A DNA stretch of 64,000 bases from WLWS01 sp965243105 (GCA_965243105.1 CBDEUC010000001.1:372001-436000); one strand, 5' to 3'; numbered from the stretch's first letter, positions 23,448-32,401 are shown. Notes: generated by a model from the letters alone, not told the origin. A program made the numbers and translations.

Positions 23448-23912
23448 ATGAGGAACACGGATAGTGCCTTATGCCTGCCGATTCGTATCGTTTATCGGCC
23501 ACCGCAAAAGCTACTTTACTTCAGCATTTTCAACCACGTGGGCGCCATGCTTTGCGTCAGCATCAGCGCTGTTGTGATAACGATCAAAATGCCCCTGGCC
23601 TGCCTGCTTTTACTTCACTTCATGCATGTCTACCGAGCTATGAACCTTGCCCGTGATCCTGCCCGGGCTCAGGTGCTTTTACTCAGGCAGGATGACAGCT
23701 GGGTATTGATTGAAAACGGACGCGAAATCGAATTACGTCCGTGCCCCGGGGCGCTGGTGCATCGATTACTGGTGGTCATCTGTTTCAGGTGTGAGGGAAA
23801 GGAAAAATATCGTTTCGTGCTTTGTCGTGACAATGTCGATGAAACCATCCTTCGACGACTTCGCGTACGCCTTCTGCACGGCAAGGCGGCTTTTGCCACC
23901 AAAACAGCCTAG
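23448..23912 (+). CDS. YgfX-like membrane protein (CptA family)
   Basis: From ATG at 23448 (preceded by AAAGGAC) it is 154 residues. Two closely spaced hydrophobic segments (FNHVGAMLCVSISAVVITI and MPLACLLLLHFMHVYRAM) are followed by a soluble domain of about 85 residues: VLLLRQDDSWVLIENG, LRPCPGALVHRLLVVICF and DETILRRLRVRLLHGK. This is the layout of YgfX, reported in E. coli as a membrane toxin or division inhibitor whose partner is SdhE. In E. coli ygfX is adjacent to sdhE; here it lies at the far side of the sdh operon and is transcribed divergently from sdhAF4. Family assignment rests on topology and the FRRLRVRL-type ending. Confidence 0.75.
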   Translation: MRNTDSALCLPIRIVYRPPQKLLYFSIFNHVGAMLCVSISAVVITIKMPLACLLLLHFMHVYRAMNLARDPARAQVLLLRQDDSWVLIENGREIELRPCPGALVHRLLVVICFRCEGKEKYRFVLCRDNVDETILRRLRVRLLHGKAAFATKTA

Positions 23913-24742
23913 CGGTATCTCTTGCTCATGCGCCAGGCAATCCACAGCTTTCCTATGGGCGTGATCCCGGCTTCACCACTGTAAAGAAGCTTGCCTGTTT
24001 TTCGAATGTGCCGCGATCTTTTTAACTCGATACTTCCAAGTACGGCCGCAAAGCGCGCGCCTGCTAATTGACGGGGCAGTGCATCCAGGTTTTTTTCAAG
24101 CCGGGGTGTAAGCTTGTCGAGCGTGAGCTGTTGCAGGCGTATTAGCGGTTCCCGGCTTGTTGCCTGCAGGATTTCATTTTCGGTAATCCCCGCTTCCTGC
24201 AGGATATCCATGGGAAAGGGGCAAATGTCCTGCTTCAGTCGCACGATCGCCTGTTCCACGTGCAGTAACATGTAATAGCAGCTTGCGACAGCCGACACTG
24301 CGTTGATCGCGGCGGTATCATCGCAACCCAGTAGCTGCATCATTACCTGCCAGGAACTGGCGGCGCCCTGTTGCTTTTCCTGTAACAGTTCCTCGAGTGT
24401 TGCATGGGGGTGATAGTGCAACTGCGAGGCAATACCATTGATCATCGCCTGTATCGATTGCGCTTCCACCTGCCCCGGTATTCCCAGCGCAAGCATTTGT
24501 CGCGTTACCGGGTGTCTCGCTTCGTGATTAAAGAGTGCGCTGATTTCATCCTGCCACCATTTCAGTTTCATGGTGGCCACGGAGATATCCTTGCAATCGA
24601 CGATGACGTCCTGTAGCTCCACCTGCAGGGCGAACAGCGCGTGTATCAAGTGCTTTTGCGAAGCCGGGTAAAACAGACTGGCGTAATACAGGCTCGAACC
24701 TGCCGGCGCTGATTTTTCACTGCAATACTCGGCGGGTTCCAT
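23909..24742 (-). CDS. Squalene/phytoene synthase-like protein (NDUFAF6-type)
   Basis: From ATG at 24742 (MEPAEYCSEKSAPAGSSLYY) it is 277 residues. The start SSLYYASLFYPASQKHLIHA and SVATMKLKWWQDEISALFNH match the squalene/phytoene synthase fold. However, the first aspartate-rich prenyl-diphosphate motif (DxxxD) is replaced by LQVELQDVIVDCKD and the second is not evident. This degeneration is typical of the non-catalytic branch represented by the complex I assembly factor NDUFAF6. The gene starts one base after the gph stop, in an apparent ubiG-gph-this operon. A true isoprenoid synthase role is possible but not supported by the motifs. Confidence 0.75.
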   Translation of the reverse strand: MEPAEYCSEKSAPAGSSLYYASLFYPASQKHLIHALFALQVELQDVIVDCKDISVATMKLKWWQDEISALFNHEARHPVTRQMLALGIPGQVEAQSIQAMINGIASQLHYHPHATLEELLQEKQQGAASSWQVMMQLLGCDDTAAINAVSAVASCYYMLLHVEQAIVRLKQDICPFPMDILQEAGITENEILQATSREPLIRLQQLTLDKLTPRLEKNLDALPRQLAGARFAAVLGSIELKRSRHIRKTGKLLYSGEAGITPIGKLWIAWRMSKRYR

Positions 24743-24743
24743 G

Positions 24744-25412
24744 TCAGTGAATGTTGAGCCAGTCCAGGATCTGCATGGGTGTCTCGACACTGCCATCGGC
24801 TTTCCAGCCTGCGGGATCATCGGCATCGTCAAGATAACCATAGGCGGCAACAAGTGTCGCCATGCCCGCCCGTTGACCGGCCTCGATATCACGCCTCGCA
24901 TCGCCCACGTAAAGCGCCTCGTCCGGCTTGCATTGCAGCAGCTCACAGGCATGCAGTAATGGGGCAGGGTGGGGTTTCGGATGTGCCGCAGTGTCTCCGC
25001 TGACAATACAGGGAGTCCGGGTATCCAGTCCAAGCTCGCGCATGAGTGGGTTGGTTAGCCAGCTTACCTTGTTGGTCACGATGCCCCAGGGTGCGCCATT
25101 TTCATCGAGCACGGCGAGTAGTTCTTCCATGCCGTCAAACAGCACGGTGTGCTGCCCGATATTTTCCGAATAGGCCTGTAAAAAACGGTACTTCAGGTCT
25201 TCAAACTTTTCGTCATCGGCATCGATACCAAAAGCGCCGCGTATCATGGCTACCGCACCCAGTGAAACGGTGGGGCGGATTTTTTCAAGTGCGAGCGGCG
25301 AGTGTCCTTCTTCCTGCAGTACCCTGTTCAGGGCCCAGGCAAGATCCGGCGCGGTATCCGCAAGGGTACCATCCAGGTCCAGTAACAGGATGCCGGGTTT
25401 GACTGCACTCAC
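24744..25412 (-). CDS. gph: Phosphoglycolate phosphatase-type HAD hydrolase
   Basis: A HAD-superfamily phosphatase (222 residues from GTG at 25412). Motif I is ILLLDLDGTLADTAPDL with the nucleophilic Asp, motif II lies in WGIVTNK, and motifs III/IV in KPHPAPLLHACELLQCKPDE ... LYVGDARRDIEAGQRAGM. It hydrolyses 2-phosphoglycolate in Gph; the ubiG-gph pairing is widespread in proteobacteria. The GTG start overlaps the ubiG stop (GTGA), and an upstream in-frame ATG lies within ubiG and is unlikely. Confidence 0.9.
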   Translation of the reverse strand: MSAVKPGILLLDLDGTLADTAPDLAWALNRVLQEEGHSPLALEKIRPTVSLGAVAMIRGAFGIDADDEKFEDLKYRFLQAYSENIGQHTVLFDGMEELLAVLDENGAPWGIVTNKVSWLTNPLMRELGLDTRTPCIVSGDTAAHPKPHPAPLLHACELLQCKPDEALYVGDARRDIEAGQRAGMATLVAAYGYLDDADDPAGWKADGSVETPMQILDWLNIH

Positions 25413-26125
25413 TCGCCAGTGCCTTTCCGTGCGTGCAAGAGATAATTGATCGAGGGGTCGTCGTTGATATAACAACGATCTGCACCGGGAACGTAGTGCA
25501 TGCCGCTGATATTCACTATCTCAAGATCCAGTTTGCGCAGGCCTTGAGCCAACTCCGATGGCTTGAGAAATTTCCCGTAATCATGGGTACCGCGCGGCAA
25601 CAGCCTGAGCAGGTACTCGGCGGCGATTACCGCACCAAGATAGGCGCGTATGTTCCTGTTGAGTGTCGCAAGAAACAGGTCTCCACCGGGCTTTAGCATG
25701 TGACCGCAGGCAGACAACAGGGAATGGGGATCGGGTACGTGCTCCAGCAGTTCCATGCAGGTGATAATGTCAAATTGCTGCGCCTGTGTTTCGGCAAACT
25801 CCTCCGCGGTCACCGCCTGGTAATCAATCTCAAGAGCCTGCTCCGTAGCATGGTCCGTGGCCGTGCGTATTGCACCTTCGCTGGCATCAATGCCGGTGAC
25901 GCGGGCCCCGCGACGGGCCATGGCTTCGCTGAGTAGACCACCGCCACAACCGACGTCGAGCACCCGGCTGTCCTGCAGGGATCTGCCGTCGTCGATGTAC
26001 TGCAGGCGTACCGGGTTGATGACGTGCAGGGTCCTGAGACTGCCGTTTGGGTCCCACCAGTCCTCCGACAAATGTTCAAACTTGTCGACTTCTTCTGCGT
26101 CAGTGTTCCTGGTGATGTCGTGCAT
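25409..26125 (-). CDS. ubiG: Ubiquinone biosynthesis O-methyltransferase UbiG
   Basis: Carries out both O-methylations in ubiquinone synthesis using SAM. The 238-residue class I methyltransferase begins NTDAEEVDKFEHLSEDWWDP, the UbiG/Coq3 start. It contains the SAM motif VLDVGCGGGLLSEAMARRGA, motif II FDIITCMELLEHVPDP, and the substrate-region segment NRNIRAYLGAVIAAEYLLRL plus LPRGTHDYGKFLKPSEL. Ubiquinone is the electron acceptor of the adjacent succinate dehydrogenase. Confidence 0.95.
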   Translation of the reverse strand: MHDITRNTDAEEVDKFEHLSEDWWDPNGSLRTLHVINPVRLQYIDDGRSLQDSRVLDVGCGGGLLSEAMARRGARVTGIDASEGAIRTATDHATEQALEIDYQAVTAEEFAETQAQQFDIITCMELLEHVPDPHSLLSACGHMLKPGGDLFLATLNRNIRAYLGAVIAAEYLLRLLPRGTHDYGKFLKPSELAQGLRKLDLEIVNISGMHYVPGADRCYINDDPSINYLLHARKGTGE

Positions 26126-26345
26126 GGGCTTCGCGAAACAAATTATTCAATGAAATCAATAAACAGGCGATATAGCTTTCAAGGGGCGGTATTTTATCCC
26201 GAATAGCGATGCAAGTATTGCAGTGACAGGCCTGATCGTTAAGAATATGACAATAAATCGATATAAATATGACATGTTTTGTTTTCTCGGCCTCATATGC
26301 CACGTTCATGGTTGCTGAATAATAATAAATAAGGATTATCCATCG

Positions 26346-27086
26346 ATGACAACACGTTTCCTCGAATCTACCCGCACTGTCTTTTGTTTCCTGCTGATCA
26401 CGCTTGCCAGTGGCTGTGCCAGCACCGGTGGTATCAGCGAAGGCGATCCCTTTGAAGGCTGGAACAGGGGCGCGTTTAAATTCAACCAGTCCGTGGACGA
26501 GCACTTTTTCAACCCGATTGCTGAAGTCTATGACAAGGTGTTGCCCGAGGTAGTTAACGACGGGGTGACTAACTTTTTCAGCAACATCAACGATATCTCC
26601 GTCATCATTAACGATGTCCTGCAGGGCAAGTTTAACCAGGCTTTTTCTGACCTGGGGCGTTTCGTGGTCAATTCCACGCTCGGTATTGGCGGCTTTTTTG
26701 ATGTGTCCACCGATATGGGTATGCCAAAACACCGTGAAGACTTTGGCCAGACGCTGGGCGTCTGGGGTTTTGATTCCGGGCCGTTTCTCATCGTGCCTTT
26801 TCTTGGACCCACAACAGTCCGTGCCGGGATAGGCCTCGGTGTTGATACTATTGCACTTAACCCCACCACTTACATGGATGACCGCGTGCTTGCCGGTGGC
26901 CTGATGGCGCTGCAGTACATGGATTTCAAGGCGGACCTGCTGAGCACGGGCGAGTTACTGGGTATTGCAGCGGTTGATGAATACGGTTTTCTCAGGAGCG
27001 TGTTCCTGCAATATCGCGACAGGGTGACCCGTGATCTTGATGCAGATGACCTGGAAGACGCGCCGGACTTCGACTCTTTTGACTGA
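26346..27086 (+). CDS. mlaA: Phospholipid-retention lipoprotein MlaA (VacJ)
   Basis: An outer-membrane lipoprotein that removes surface-exposed phospholipids and passes them to MlaC. The 246-residue protein has a signal peptide with lipobox LASGC (Cys about 24), then DPFEGWNRGAFKFNQSVDE, DLGRFVVNSTLGIGGFFDVS, KHREDFGQTLGVWGFDSGPF and IVPFLGPTTVRAGIG, all conserved in MlaA. The C-terminal tail is acidic (ADDLEDAPDFDSFD). The other Mla genes are not adjacent. Confidence 0.94.
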   Translation: MTTRFLESTRTVFCFLLITLASGCASTGGISEGDPFEGWNRGAFKFNQSVDEHFFNPIAEVYDKVLPEVVNDGVTNFFSNINDISVIINDVLQGKFNQAFSDLGRFVVNSTLGIGGFFDVSTDMGMPKHREDFGQTLGVWGFDSGPFLIVPFLGPTTVRAGIGLGVDTIALNPTTYMDDRVLAGGLMALQYMDFKADLLSTGELLGIAAVDEYGFLRSVFLQYRDRVTRDLDADDLEDAPDFDSFD

Positions 27087-27128
27087 TTGACCGCAGTCGT
27101 GATGGCCGTCACGCGGCCAGTGATGTGA

Positions 27129-27920
27129 TTATTCTTCCGGCAGCTTGATCCTGCTGTCAGATATTCCCAGTGAACTGGCAAATTCAACCAGGCGGCGTTG
27201 CTTGCTGAGAGAGGAGTCATCGTCCACCAGCCCGGACAGTGCCTGCTCTTCAAGCAGTTGCCGGTAAATGGCATTGGTCAGTTGTCCCAGTGCCACGCTC
27301 TCATCGGTGGCGGTGATTTCCTCGTTGGACAGTGCGGACCAGTCCTGGCTGAATTGGCCGAGGCTGTCTTCTGACCAGTTGTTGTTTGCCAGGAATTCCT
27401 TGATAAGCTCTTCGGCTTTTCCAGCGGCGGAGGACACACTCTCGCTCGCCGCAGGCTCAGCCCCGGATGACATAGCTTGAGCCATATCGCCTGTAGAAGA
27501 AGCGTCAGCTTTTTCATCCTTGCCGCCCATCATGCCGACAACGGCAACGCCAATGAGAACCACGGCGACGACAAGGCCAATGATGATTCCCTTGTTGGAT
27601 GATTTTTCTGCGGCCGCTGCTGTTGCTGGCGCTGTCGGGGCAGGGGCGGCTTCGCTCTTTGCCGCTGCAGCATCATCTGCGCTGGCAGCGCCACCCCCCT
27701 CTGCGGCAGGCTTGCGTTTTAAATCCTCGCGACGTTCAGTGGTATCCAGGGATTCCGGTTCAGGTGGCTGCACAGGGGGTGGATAATCGATTTCAGCCAG
27801 TGATACGTTGCCGGCAACGATACCCTGCAAAAGCTCCGCCCTGGATTTGCGATAGTCGTCCTTTTCCAGGTTGCCCAGCGAGTATTGCTTGGCCAGTTGG
27901 CGCAGGGTTTGATTTGCCAT
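27129..27920 (-). CDS. Single-pass membrane protein of the kinase operon
   Basis: A 263-residue protein I do not recognise. Residues 1-45 form a short helical module (LAKQYSLGNLEKDDYRKSRA, SHOCT-like in character). A Pro/Ala/Glu-rich low-complexity linker follows, then one membrane helix at about 109-132 (GIIIGLVVAVVLIGVAVVG) and a second disordered acidic linker. A helical C-terminal domain ends it (ELIKEFLANNNWSEDSLGQF, QLTNAIYRQLLEEQALSGL). With no signal peptide, the N-terminus is likely cytoplasmic and the C-terminal domain periplasmic. It is the last gene of the kinase operon, 20 bp after the kinase. A role as kinase substrate, adaptor or sensor is inferred from position only. Confidence 0.75.
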   Translation of the reverse strand: MANQTLRQLAKQYSLGNLEKDDYRKSRAELLQGIVAGNVSLAEIDYPPPVQPPEPESLDTTERREDLKRKPAAEGGGAASADDAAAAKSEAAPAPTAPATAAAAEKSSNKGIIIGLVVAVVLIGVAVVGMMGGKDEKADASSTGDMAQAMSSGAEPAASESVSSAAGKAEELIKEFLANNNWSEDSLGQFSQDWSALSNEEITATDESVALGQLTNAIYRQLLEEQALSGLVDDDSSLSKQRRLVEFASSLGISDSRIKLPEE

Positions 27921-27940
27921 TTCGTCGATTCCTTTTTGTT

Positions 27941-30900
27941 TTACCCGACTTCTTCCAGTACCAGCCTGAAACCAGTGGTTTCATCTGCGTCACCGTCATG
28001 AGGTCGTTGCAGCGAGATTTCACACTTGGCATGGGCATCAGAGAATGCACCGCCGGCGGCAATCGTGCTGCCTCCGTCATCAACCCACTCCTGCACGTTG
28101 CCGACGTAGTTTCTTAAACCCCAGCCGTTTGGCGCACCCTGCTTGATGTCGACGATACCGCTGCCTTTTAACATGCTGTCTCCCAGCACCACGCGACAGT
28201 TAACGTCCTTGGGTGGTTGCTTGCCCGCGGCATTGGCCGCGTGCGTCCATTCTGCCTTGCTGGGTATACGATAGGTTTTCCCGGTTCGCTCCGACAACCA
28301 GGCTGCGTATTCCCTTGCCTGTGCCAGGCTGACACCGCGAACGGGTTCGTTGTGCTTGGCCTTGTCGGTTTCCGGTTTGCATTTACCACTGAGTGCACAA
28401 TACTTGCTCCAGTCAGCCACGGAAATCTCGTAGCGACCAATTGCGAAGGGCTTGGCCACTTCGCCACCTGCGGGGATCACTACCATCACCGGTCCACGCC
28501 AGCCGGTAAAGACCAGGTCATAACAGGCTGCCTTGGAACGTTTACCATGACCTGCCATGTTGGGAGCGCATTCACGTCCACTCGGTGTTGGCGACCATTC
28601 CATTTGAGACAGGTCTTTTTCCGCTTTCTTGCCACTGTCATCCGCACCGCCATCACCGGTAGTCGGGGCAGCAAAGCTTATCTCTTCCTCGCGTTTCATC
28701 ACGGTGATAACCAGTCCGCTCAGCTGCCTGCTGAGGGCAGCAAAGTCACGATTATTTGCCCACAGCGCCTGGGCATTTTTCAATACGGCCAGGCCTTCAT
28801 CCCGTTTTGCGGTTCGTGCATTCTTGTCGCGTTCGTTGATTGCCAGGCCTTCTTCATGAATCTTTTTTGCATTTTCATAAATGGCATTGGCTTCTCTCAT
28901 GTCGCTTTCAAGCTGCGCCCTGAGCTGGGCGACTTTTGGATGACCGCTTTGTTCTGCAGGAATCGTCAGCAGGATCCTCTGTGCCTCGCCGAGGTCGCGG
29001 TCTTGATAGGCCGCTGTGGCCGGCGCAAGTTGCTCGGGATCTTCAACCTTGCCGACCTGGGCGGCAAGGTTGGCCAGTACCGTGCTGCCTTCGAAGACGG
29101 CAATGGCGTCGTTGGCAAGTACTGCTGCCGCTGCCTCGTCGGTTGCCAGCAGGTCATTAATACGCTGGCTCAGTGCAGCTTCAGATGAACTCAGGAATTC
29201 CGAGTAGCGTCCTGAGCCATAGGTTTCAATCTGGGTCACACGCGCACTGACGTCATCCACATTCAGTCCAACCGCATTGCTGAACAGGTCAGAGAGTTCG
29301 GCAATGTTGACTTCAACCTCGTATTCATTTTTCTGGCGTGTCAATTCGCTATTATCCGGCGCAAAGTTCAGGCCAGCCTGGGCCAGTTGAAAAGCGGCGC
29401 CGAAGTCTGACTGGTCTCCGCGGCGTTGTGCCAGCCTTGAATAACTGTCTGCCAGTTTTGCCGGTCCCTCGGTAGTGATAAGCGGGTCATCCGGTACCAG
29501 TGACTGTAGCTCGGTAAAGATTCGGCTGGCCTGGGTCACGCGGTCGGCATCCACGTTGAAAGAAAACTGTTCCTTCAAGTCAGCGATACGTGCCAGTCTC
29601 TCGATCTCGTTCTTGGTGCTGGTAATCTTTGTGCGGGCATTGGCCAGCAAGCTTGAGCCGGGTGCAAGTCTTTCGGCGCGGTTAACCAGGGCGGTTGCCG
29701 CATCAAAACGTTCTTCCTCGATAATCGCATCGGCCTGTTCAACATAGAGTTGCGCGATGCTGTCACGATAACCTTGAAGGTCCGCACCGACTGATTCATC
29801 TTCAGACTGGAAACTGTCAAGCTGGCGAATACTGGCCAGCAGTTCGGATTCCCAGGCCGGGTCATCAAGCGCCGGGGCTGCAAGTTTCTCCTCGATGATG
29901 GCCTTGTCGCTGCCTACAAATTCCTGCACCGCTGCAGTTCGTTCCGCACCACTCAGGTGGGCCAGCCGGACCTGTACAAGTTCACGTCCAAGCTGCAGGG
30001 AGGAGAGCAGTCCACCATAATTTTCAGCAAGCGCCACCGCGTCATCGCGGTTACCGTCCTTGAGAATGCTTTTCAGTTCCGTATCAACACTGCTCTTCAA
30101 CTGGTCGGTAAGTGTCTGCAGTACCGGTGATTCGCTTGTAGAACTTAAATCAGCCAGCGTGATGATATCGTCCTTGTAGTTTTCAAACGCTGCCATTGAT
30201 GTCATCTCGGCCTGTGCAGCCCCCAGTGTTTCATTCAACTGGGCAACGGTGATGGCATTATTCACCTTGGTCTGCAAGTCAGTCAGGCGTACATCATCCG
30301 GCGCACTGGCAAGACCAGAGGTCACAAACGCAAGTGCCTGTTCAAAGTTTCCGCTGCTGAAGGCTTCCTCCGCAGCAAGACGGTAAGCGTTACTCGGGCG
30401 CGGGTCATCCAGTAGCGGATGCGCCGGGTCGATCTTTGTGCGAATAATTTCCAGTATATCCTTCGTGCTGTCGATCACATCCGGGTTTTCCTGGGCCGCC
30501 TTGGGATCAAGTGCAGCAATATAACTCTGGTAGAGTTCACCCACTTTTTGTTTCTTGTTGGTATCAATTTCCTCGGTCTGCTCGGCGAGGAACACAGACT
30601 CCGGATAAAAATAGGCGACTTCAGTGAGTACTTCGGCGGCTTTTGGAAAATTATAATTGTCACCGCTGGTGTTGATGTGCTGCGCGATTTCTGCAGCAAA
30701 GTAATCCTGGATGGCCTGCTTGGCCTCGGTGGTGATAAATGTCTGGTCAGCCTGGTCCATGCCACGAATTTCATCCAGCTTGGCAACCATGAGCTGCTTG
30801 TTGCCCTGGTTCATCTCGGCAACAATTTCGTCATTCTTGATTCGCTGCATGTAATCAAGTGCCGGATTGATGGCAATCAAGCCAACGACCAGCAGGATAC

Positions 30901-32401
30901 CGGCGGCGATAACAAAAGGGTTCTTGTGCCAGGTAGCCTTACCCTGGACTTCATCAATGAAGTGTTCAACGGTAGGGCTTCTGTCTTCGCGTTTAAAAGC
31001 AACTGCACGCCTGAGCGCACGATTTTGTTTCTTGTTTAATCCCTTGACCGGTGCGGGTACAAGACCATTTTCCAGTGCCGTTGTCGCGGGTAACTTGTTA
31101 AACGGATGTTTTCCTGTGAGCAGCTCGTAGGCCACGCAACCAAGTGCGTAGGTATCATCACGGGTATCAGGTTCTTCACCCTGTAACATCTCAAGGGAGG
31201 CGTAGGCCGGTGTTAGTGCACCGAGCTGGCCCGGATCGAAAAGCGTTTTTTCCACTTCACCGGTAACCGGGTTCTTAACGGCACGTGCGATACCAAAGTC
31301 GAGGGTTTTTACCGTGCCATCGTTACAGTAAAACGCGTTACCGGGTTTGAAGTCGGAATGCACCAGTCGCAGGTTATGTGCATAGGTAAGGCCTGCGCCA
31401 AGTTGCTCGATAATCTTGAATGCTTCATCAAAGGGGAGGCCGCCCTGTTTCTTTACATGCTTCTTAATGTAGTCCTTGAGCTCCATGCCCTCCATGAGCT
31501 CCATGGTGATATACACCGGAGTACCCGGACCACCGACGCGGTCAAAGTCATAGATGGTTGCAATGTTCGGGTGTGCCAGTTTTTGCTGGCGTGACGATTC
31601 TCGCTGTAGCGAGATAAAGGCTTCAGGGTGATCCTTGAAGTCCTCGTTGAGAAGCTTGATAGCAACGTGGGGTTTCTTGTCCCTGGCTTCTTCCTTTAGC
31701 AGGTCGATGGCCTTGAACACCTTACCCATGCCACCAATACCGAGAACGCTAAGCAGTTTAAAACGCTGCTTGATGATATCGCCTTCACCCAGTTCCTTGC
31801 CGGGCGTGGCGCCACCACCGGCCTGGGGTGGTTCAAAGCCGGTACCTGCAGGCCCCGTACCACCTGTTGTTTCGGCCTGGGTAAAACCGGAGCTGAGATC
31901 GAAATCCACGCCGCTCGTATCGGTTGAACTACCGCCGGTTCTTTCTTCCTCGCTCATCACCTGCGTGGCACCATCGTCCTGCACCACGGTGGAGTCTTCG
32001 CTGCCTACCGCGCCGGCGTTATTGGCTACGGTCTTGTCTTCATCGATGGCGGCGTTGTTGGCAACCGTCTTGTCTTCGTCGATGGCGGCGTTATTGGCTA
32101 CCGTCTTGTCTTCATCACCGGCAGGCATATCTTCCTGTGCGAACACGGTTGCATCACCTTCGGCAGATCCGCCTTCGGTTGCCGCAGCGTTTTCGCGTCG
32201 GAACTGGTTAATCTGTGCCTTGATCCCGGTGTAACTTTCGTCACTGATGCTGCCCTGTTCCCTGGCCTCATCAAGTTGGGTCAGCATCTTTGTTGCAAAC
32301 TGGGGATTGGTATTCAGCAGTTTGTCGATTTGTTTCGCCAGTGCATCGGCACTGAGCTTGCCTGAACCCAGTGCCTCCAGGGCAGTTTTAAAATCAGCCA
32401 C
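27941..32401 (-). CDS. Ser/Thr kinase with periplasmic helical repeats and FGE-like domain
   Basis: A 1486-residue protein. Residues 1-75 form a helical module; about 97-135 hold three 12-residue repeats DEDKTVANNAAI. A Hanks-type kinase spans about 212-490: glycine loop LGIGGMGKVFKA, lysine VAIKLLNED, catalytic loop LVHSDFKPGN (Ser replacing the Arg of HRD; Asp, Lys and Asn kept), DFG in LDFGIAR and activation-end PAYASLEM. One membrane helix follows (about 495-515, VIAAGILLVVGLIAINPAL). Residues about 520-1250 are helical, TPR-like repeats. A formylglycine-generating-enzyme-type fold closes the protein (about 1267-1486; IGRYEISVADWSKYCALSG, VSLAQAREYAAWLSERTGK, YRIPSKAEW, NYVGNVQEWVDDGG). 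Catalytic FGE cysteines are not obvious, so that domain may be a ligand sensor. Flanked by its likely phosphatase. Confidence 0.88.
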   Translation of the reverse strand: MADFKTALEALGSGKLSADALAKQIDKLLNTNPQFATKMLTQLDEAREQGSISDESYTGIKAQINQFRRENAAATEGGSAEGDATVFAQEDMPAGDEDKTVANNAAIDEDKTVANNAAIDEDKTVANNAGAVGSEDSTVVQDDGATQVMSEEERTGGSSTDTSGVDFDLSSGFTQAETTGGTGPAGTGFEPPQAGGGATPGKELGEGDIIKQRFKLLSVLGIGGMGKVFKAIDLLKEEARDKKPHVAIKLLNEDFKDHPEAFISLQRESSRQQKLAHPNIATIYDFDRVGGPGTPVYITMELMEGMELKDYIKKHVKKQGGLPFDEAFKIIEQLGAGLTYAHNLRLVHSDFKPGNAFYCNDGTVKTLDFGIARAVKNPVTGEVEKTLFDPGQLGALTPAYASLEMLQGEEPDTRDDTYALGCVAYELLTGKHPFNKLPATTALENGLVPAPVKGLNKKQNRALRRAVAFKREDRSPTVEHFIDEVQGKATWHKNPFVIAAGILLVVGLIAINPALDYMQRIKNDEIVAEMNQGNKQLMVAKLDEIRGMDQADQTFITTEAKQAIQDYFAAEIAQHINTSGDNYNFPKAAEVLTEVAYFYPESVFLAEQTEEIDTNKKQKVGELYQSYIAALDPKAAQENPDVIDSTKDILEIIRTKIDPAHPLLDDPRPSNAYRLAAEEAFSSGNFEQALAFVTSGLASAPDDVRLTDLQTKVNNAITVAQLNETLGAAQAEMTSMAAFENYKDDIITLADLSSTSESPVLQTLTDQLKSSVDTELKSILKDGNRDDAVALAENYGGLLSSLQLGRELVQVRLAHLSGAERTAAVQEFVGSDKAIIEEKLAAPALDDPAWESELLASIRQLDSFQSEDESVGADLQGYRDSIAQLYVEQADAIIEEERFDAATALVNRAERLAPGSSLLANARTKITSTKNEIERLARIADLKEQFSFNVDADRVTQASRIFTELQSLVPDDPLITTEGPAKLADSYSRLAQRRGDQSDFGAAFQLAQAGLNFAPDNSELTRQKNEYEVEVNIAELSDLFSNAVGLNVDDVSARVTQIETYGSGRYSEFLSSSEAALSQRINDLLATDEAAAAVLANDAIAVFEGSTVLANLAAQVGKVEDPEQLAPATAAYQDRDLGEAQRILLTIPAEQSGHPKVAQLRAQLESDMREANAIYENAKKIHEEGLAINERDKNARTAKRDEGLAVLKNAQALWANNRDFAALSRQLSGLVITVMKREEEISFAAPTTGDGGADDSGKKAEKDLSQMEWSPTPSGRECAPNMAGHGKRSKAACYDLVFTGWRGPVMVVIPAGGEVAKPFAIGRYEISVADWSKYCALSGKCKPETDKAKHNEPVRGVSLAQAREYAAWLSERTGKTYRIPSKAEWTHAANAAGKQPPKDVNCRVVLGDSMLKGSGIVDIKQGAPNGWGLRNYVGNVQEWVDDGGSTIAAGGAFSDAHAKCEISLQRPHDGDADETTGFRLVLEEVG
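32016..32117 (-). repeat. 36-bp tandem repeat encoding DEDKTVANNAAI
   Basis: Three consecutive 36-bp units starting at 32016, 32052 and 32088 within the kinase gene, differing at a few positions. Each encodes an acidic dodecapeptide with one threonine after Asp-Lys. A related EDSTVVQDDGATQ follows in the protein. These threonines lie in acidic contexts suited to autophosphorylation and FHA binding. Confidence 0.8.

Noticed and set aside
24743..25033. N-terminal extension of the squalene/phytoene synthase-like protein
   Set aside because: The extension lies entirely within gph in another frame; the family start is at 24742, one base after the gph stop.
26100..26732. A 210-codon minus-strand frame across the ubiG-mlaA gap
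   Set aside because: It overlaps the MlaA signal peptide and conserved N-terminal region on the opposite strand and shows no family features.
27085..27128. Terminator after mlaA (TGGCCG/CGGCCA hairpin)
   Set aside because: The stem is six base pairs and no T-run follows in either direction.
28217..29188. A 323-codon + strand frame opposite the kinase gene
   Set aside because: It is Cys/Phe/His-rich with no family resemblance, antisense to a gene with clear kinase and FGE motifs.
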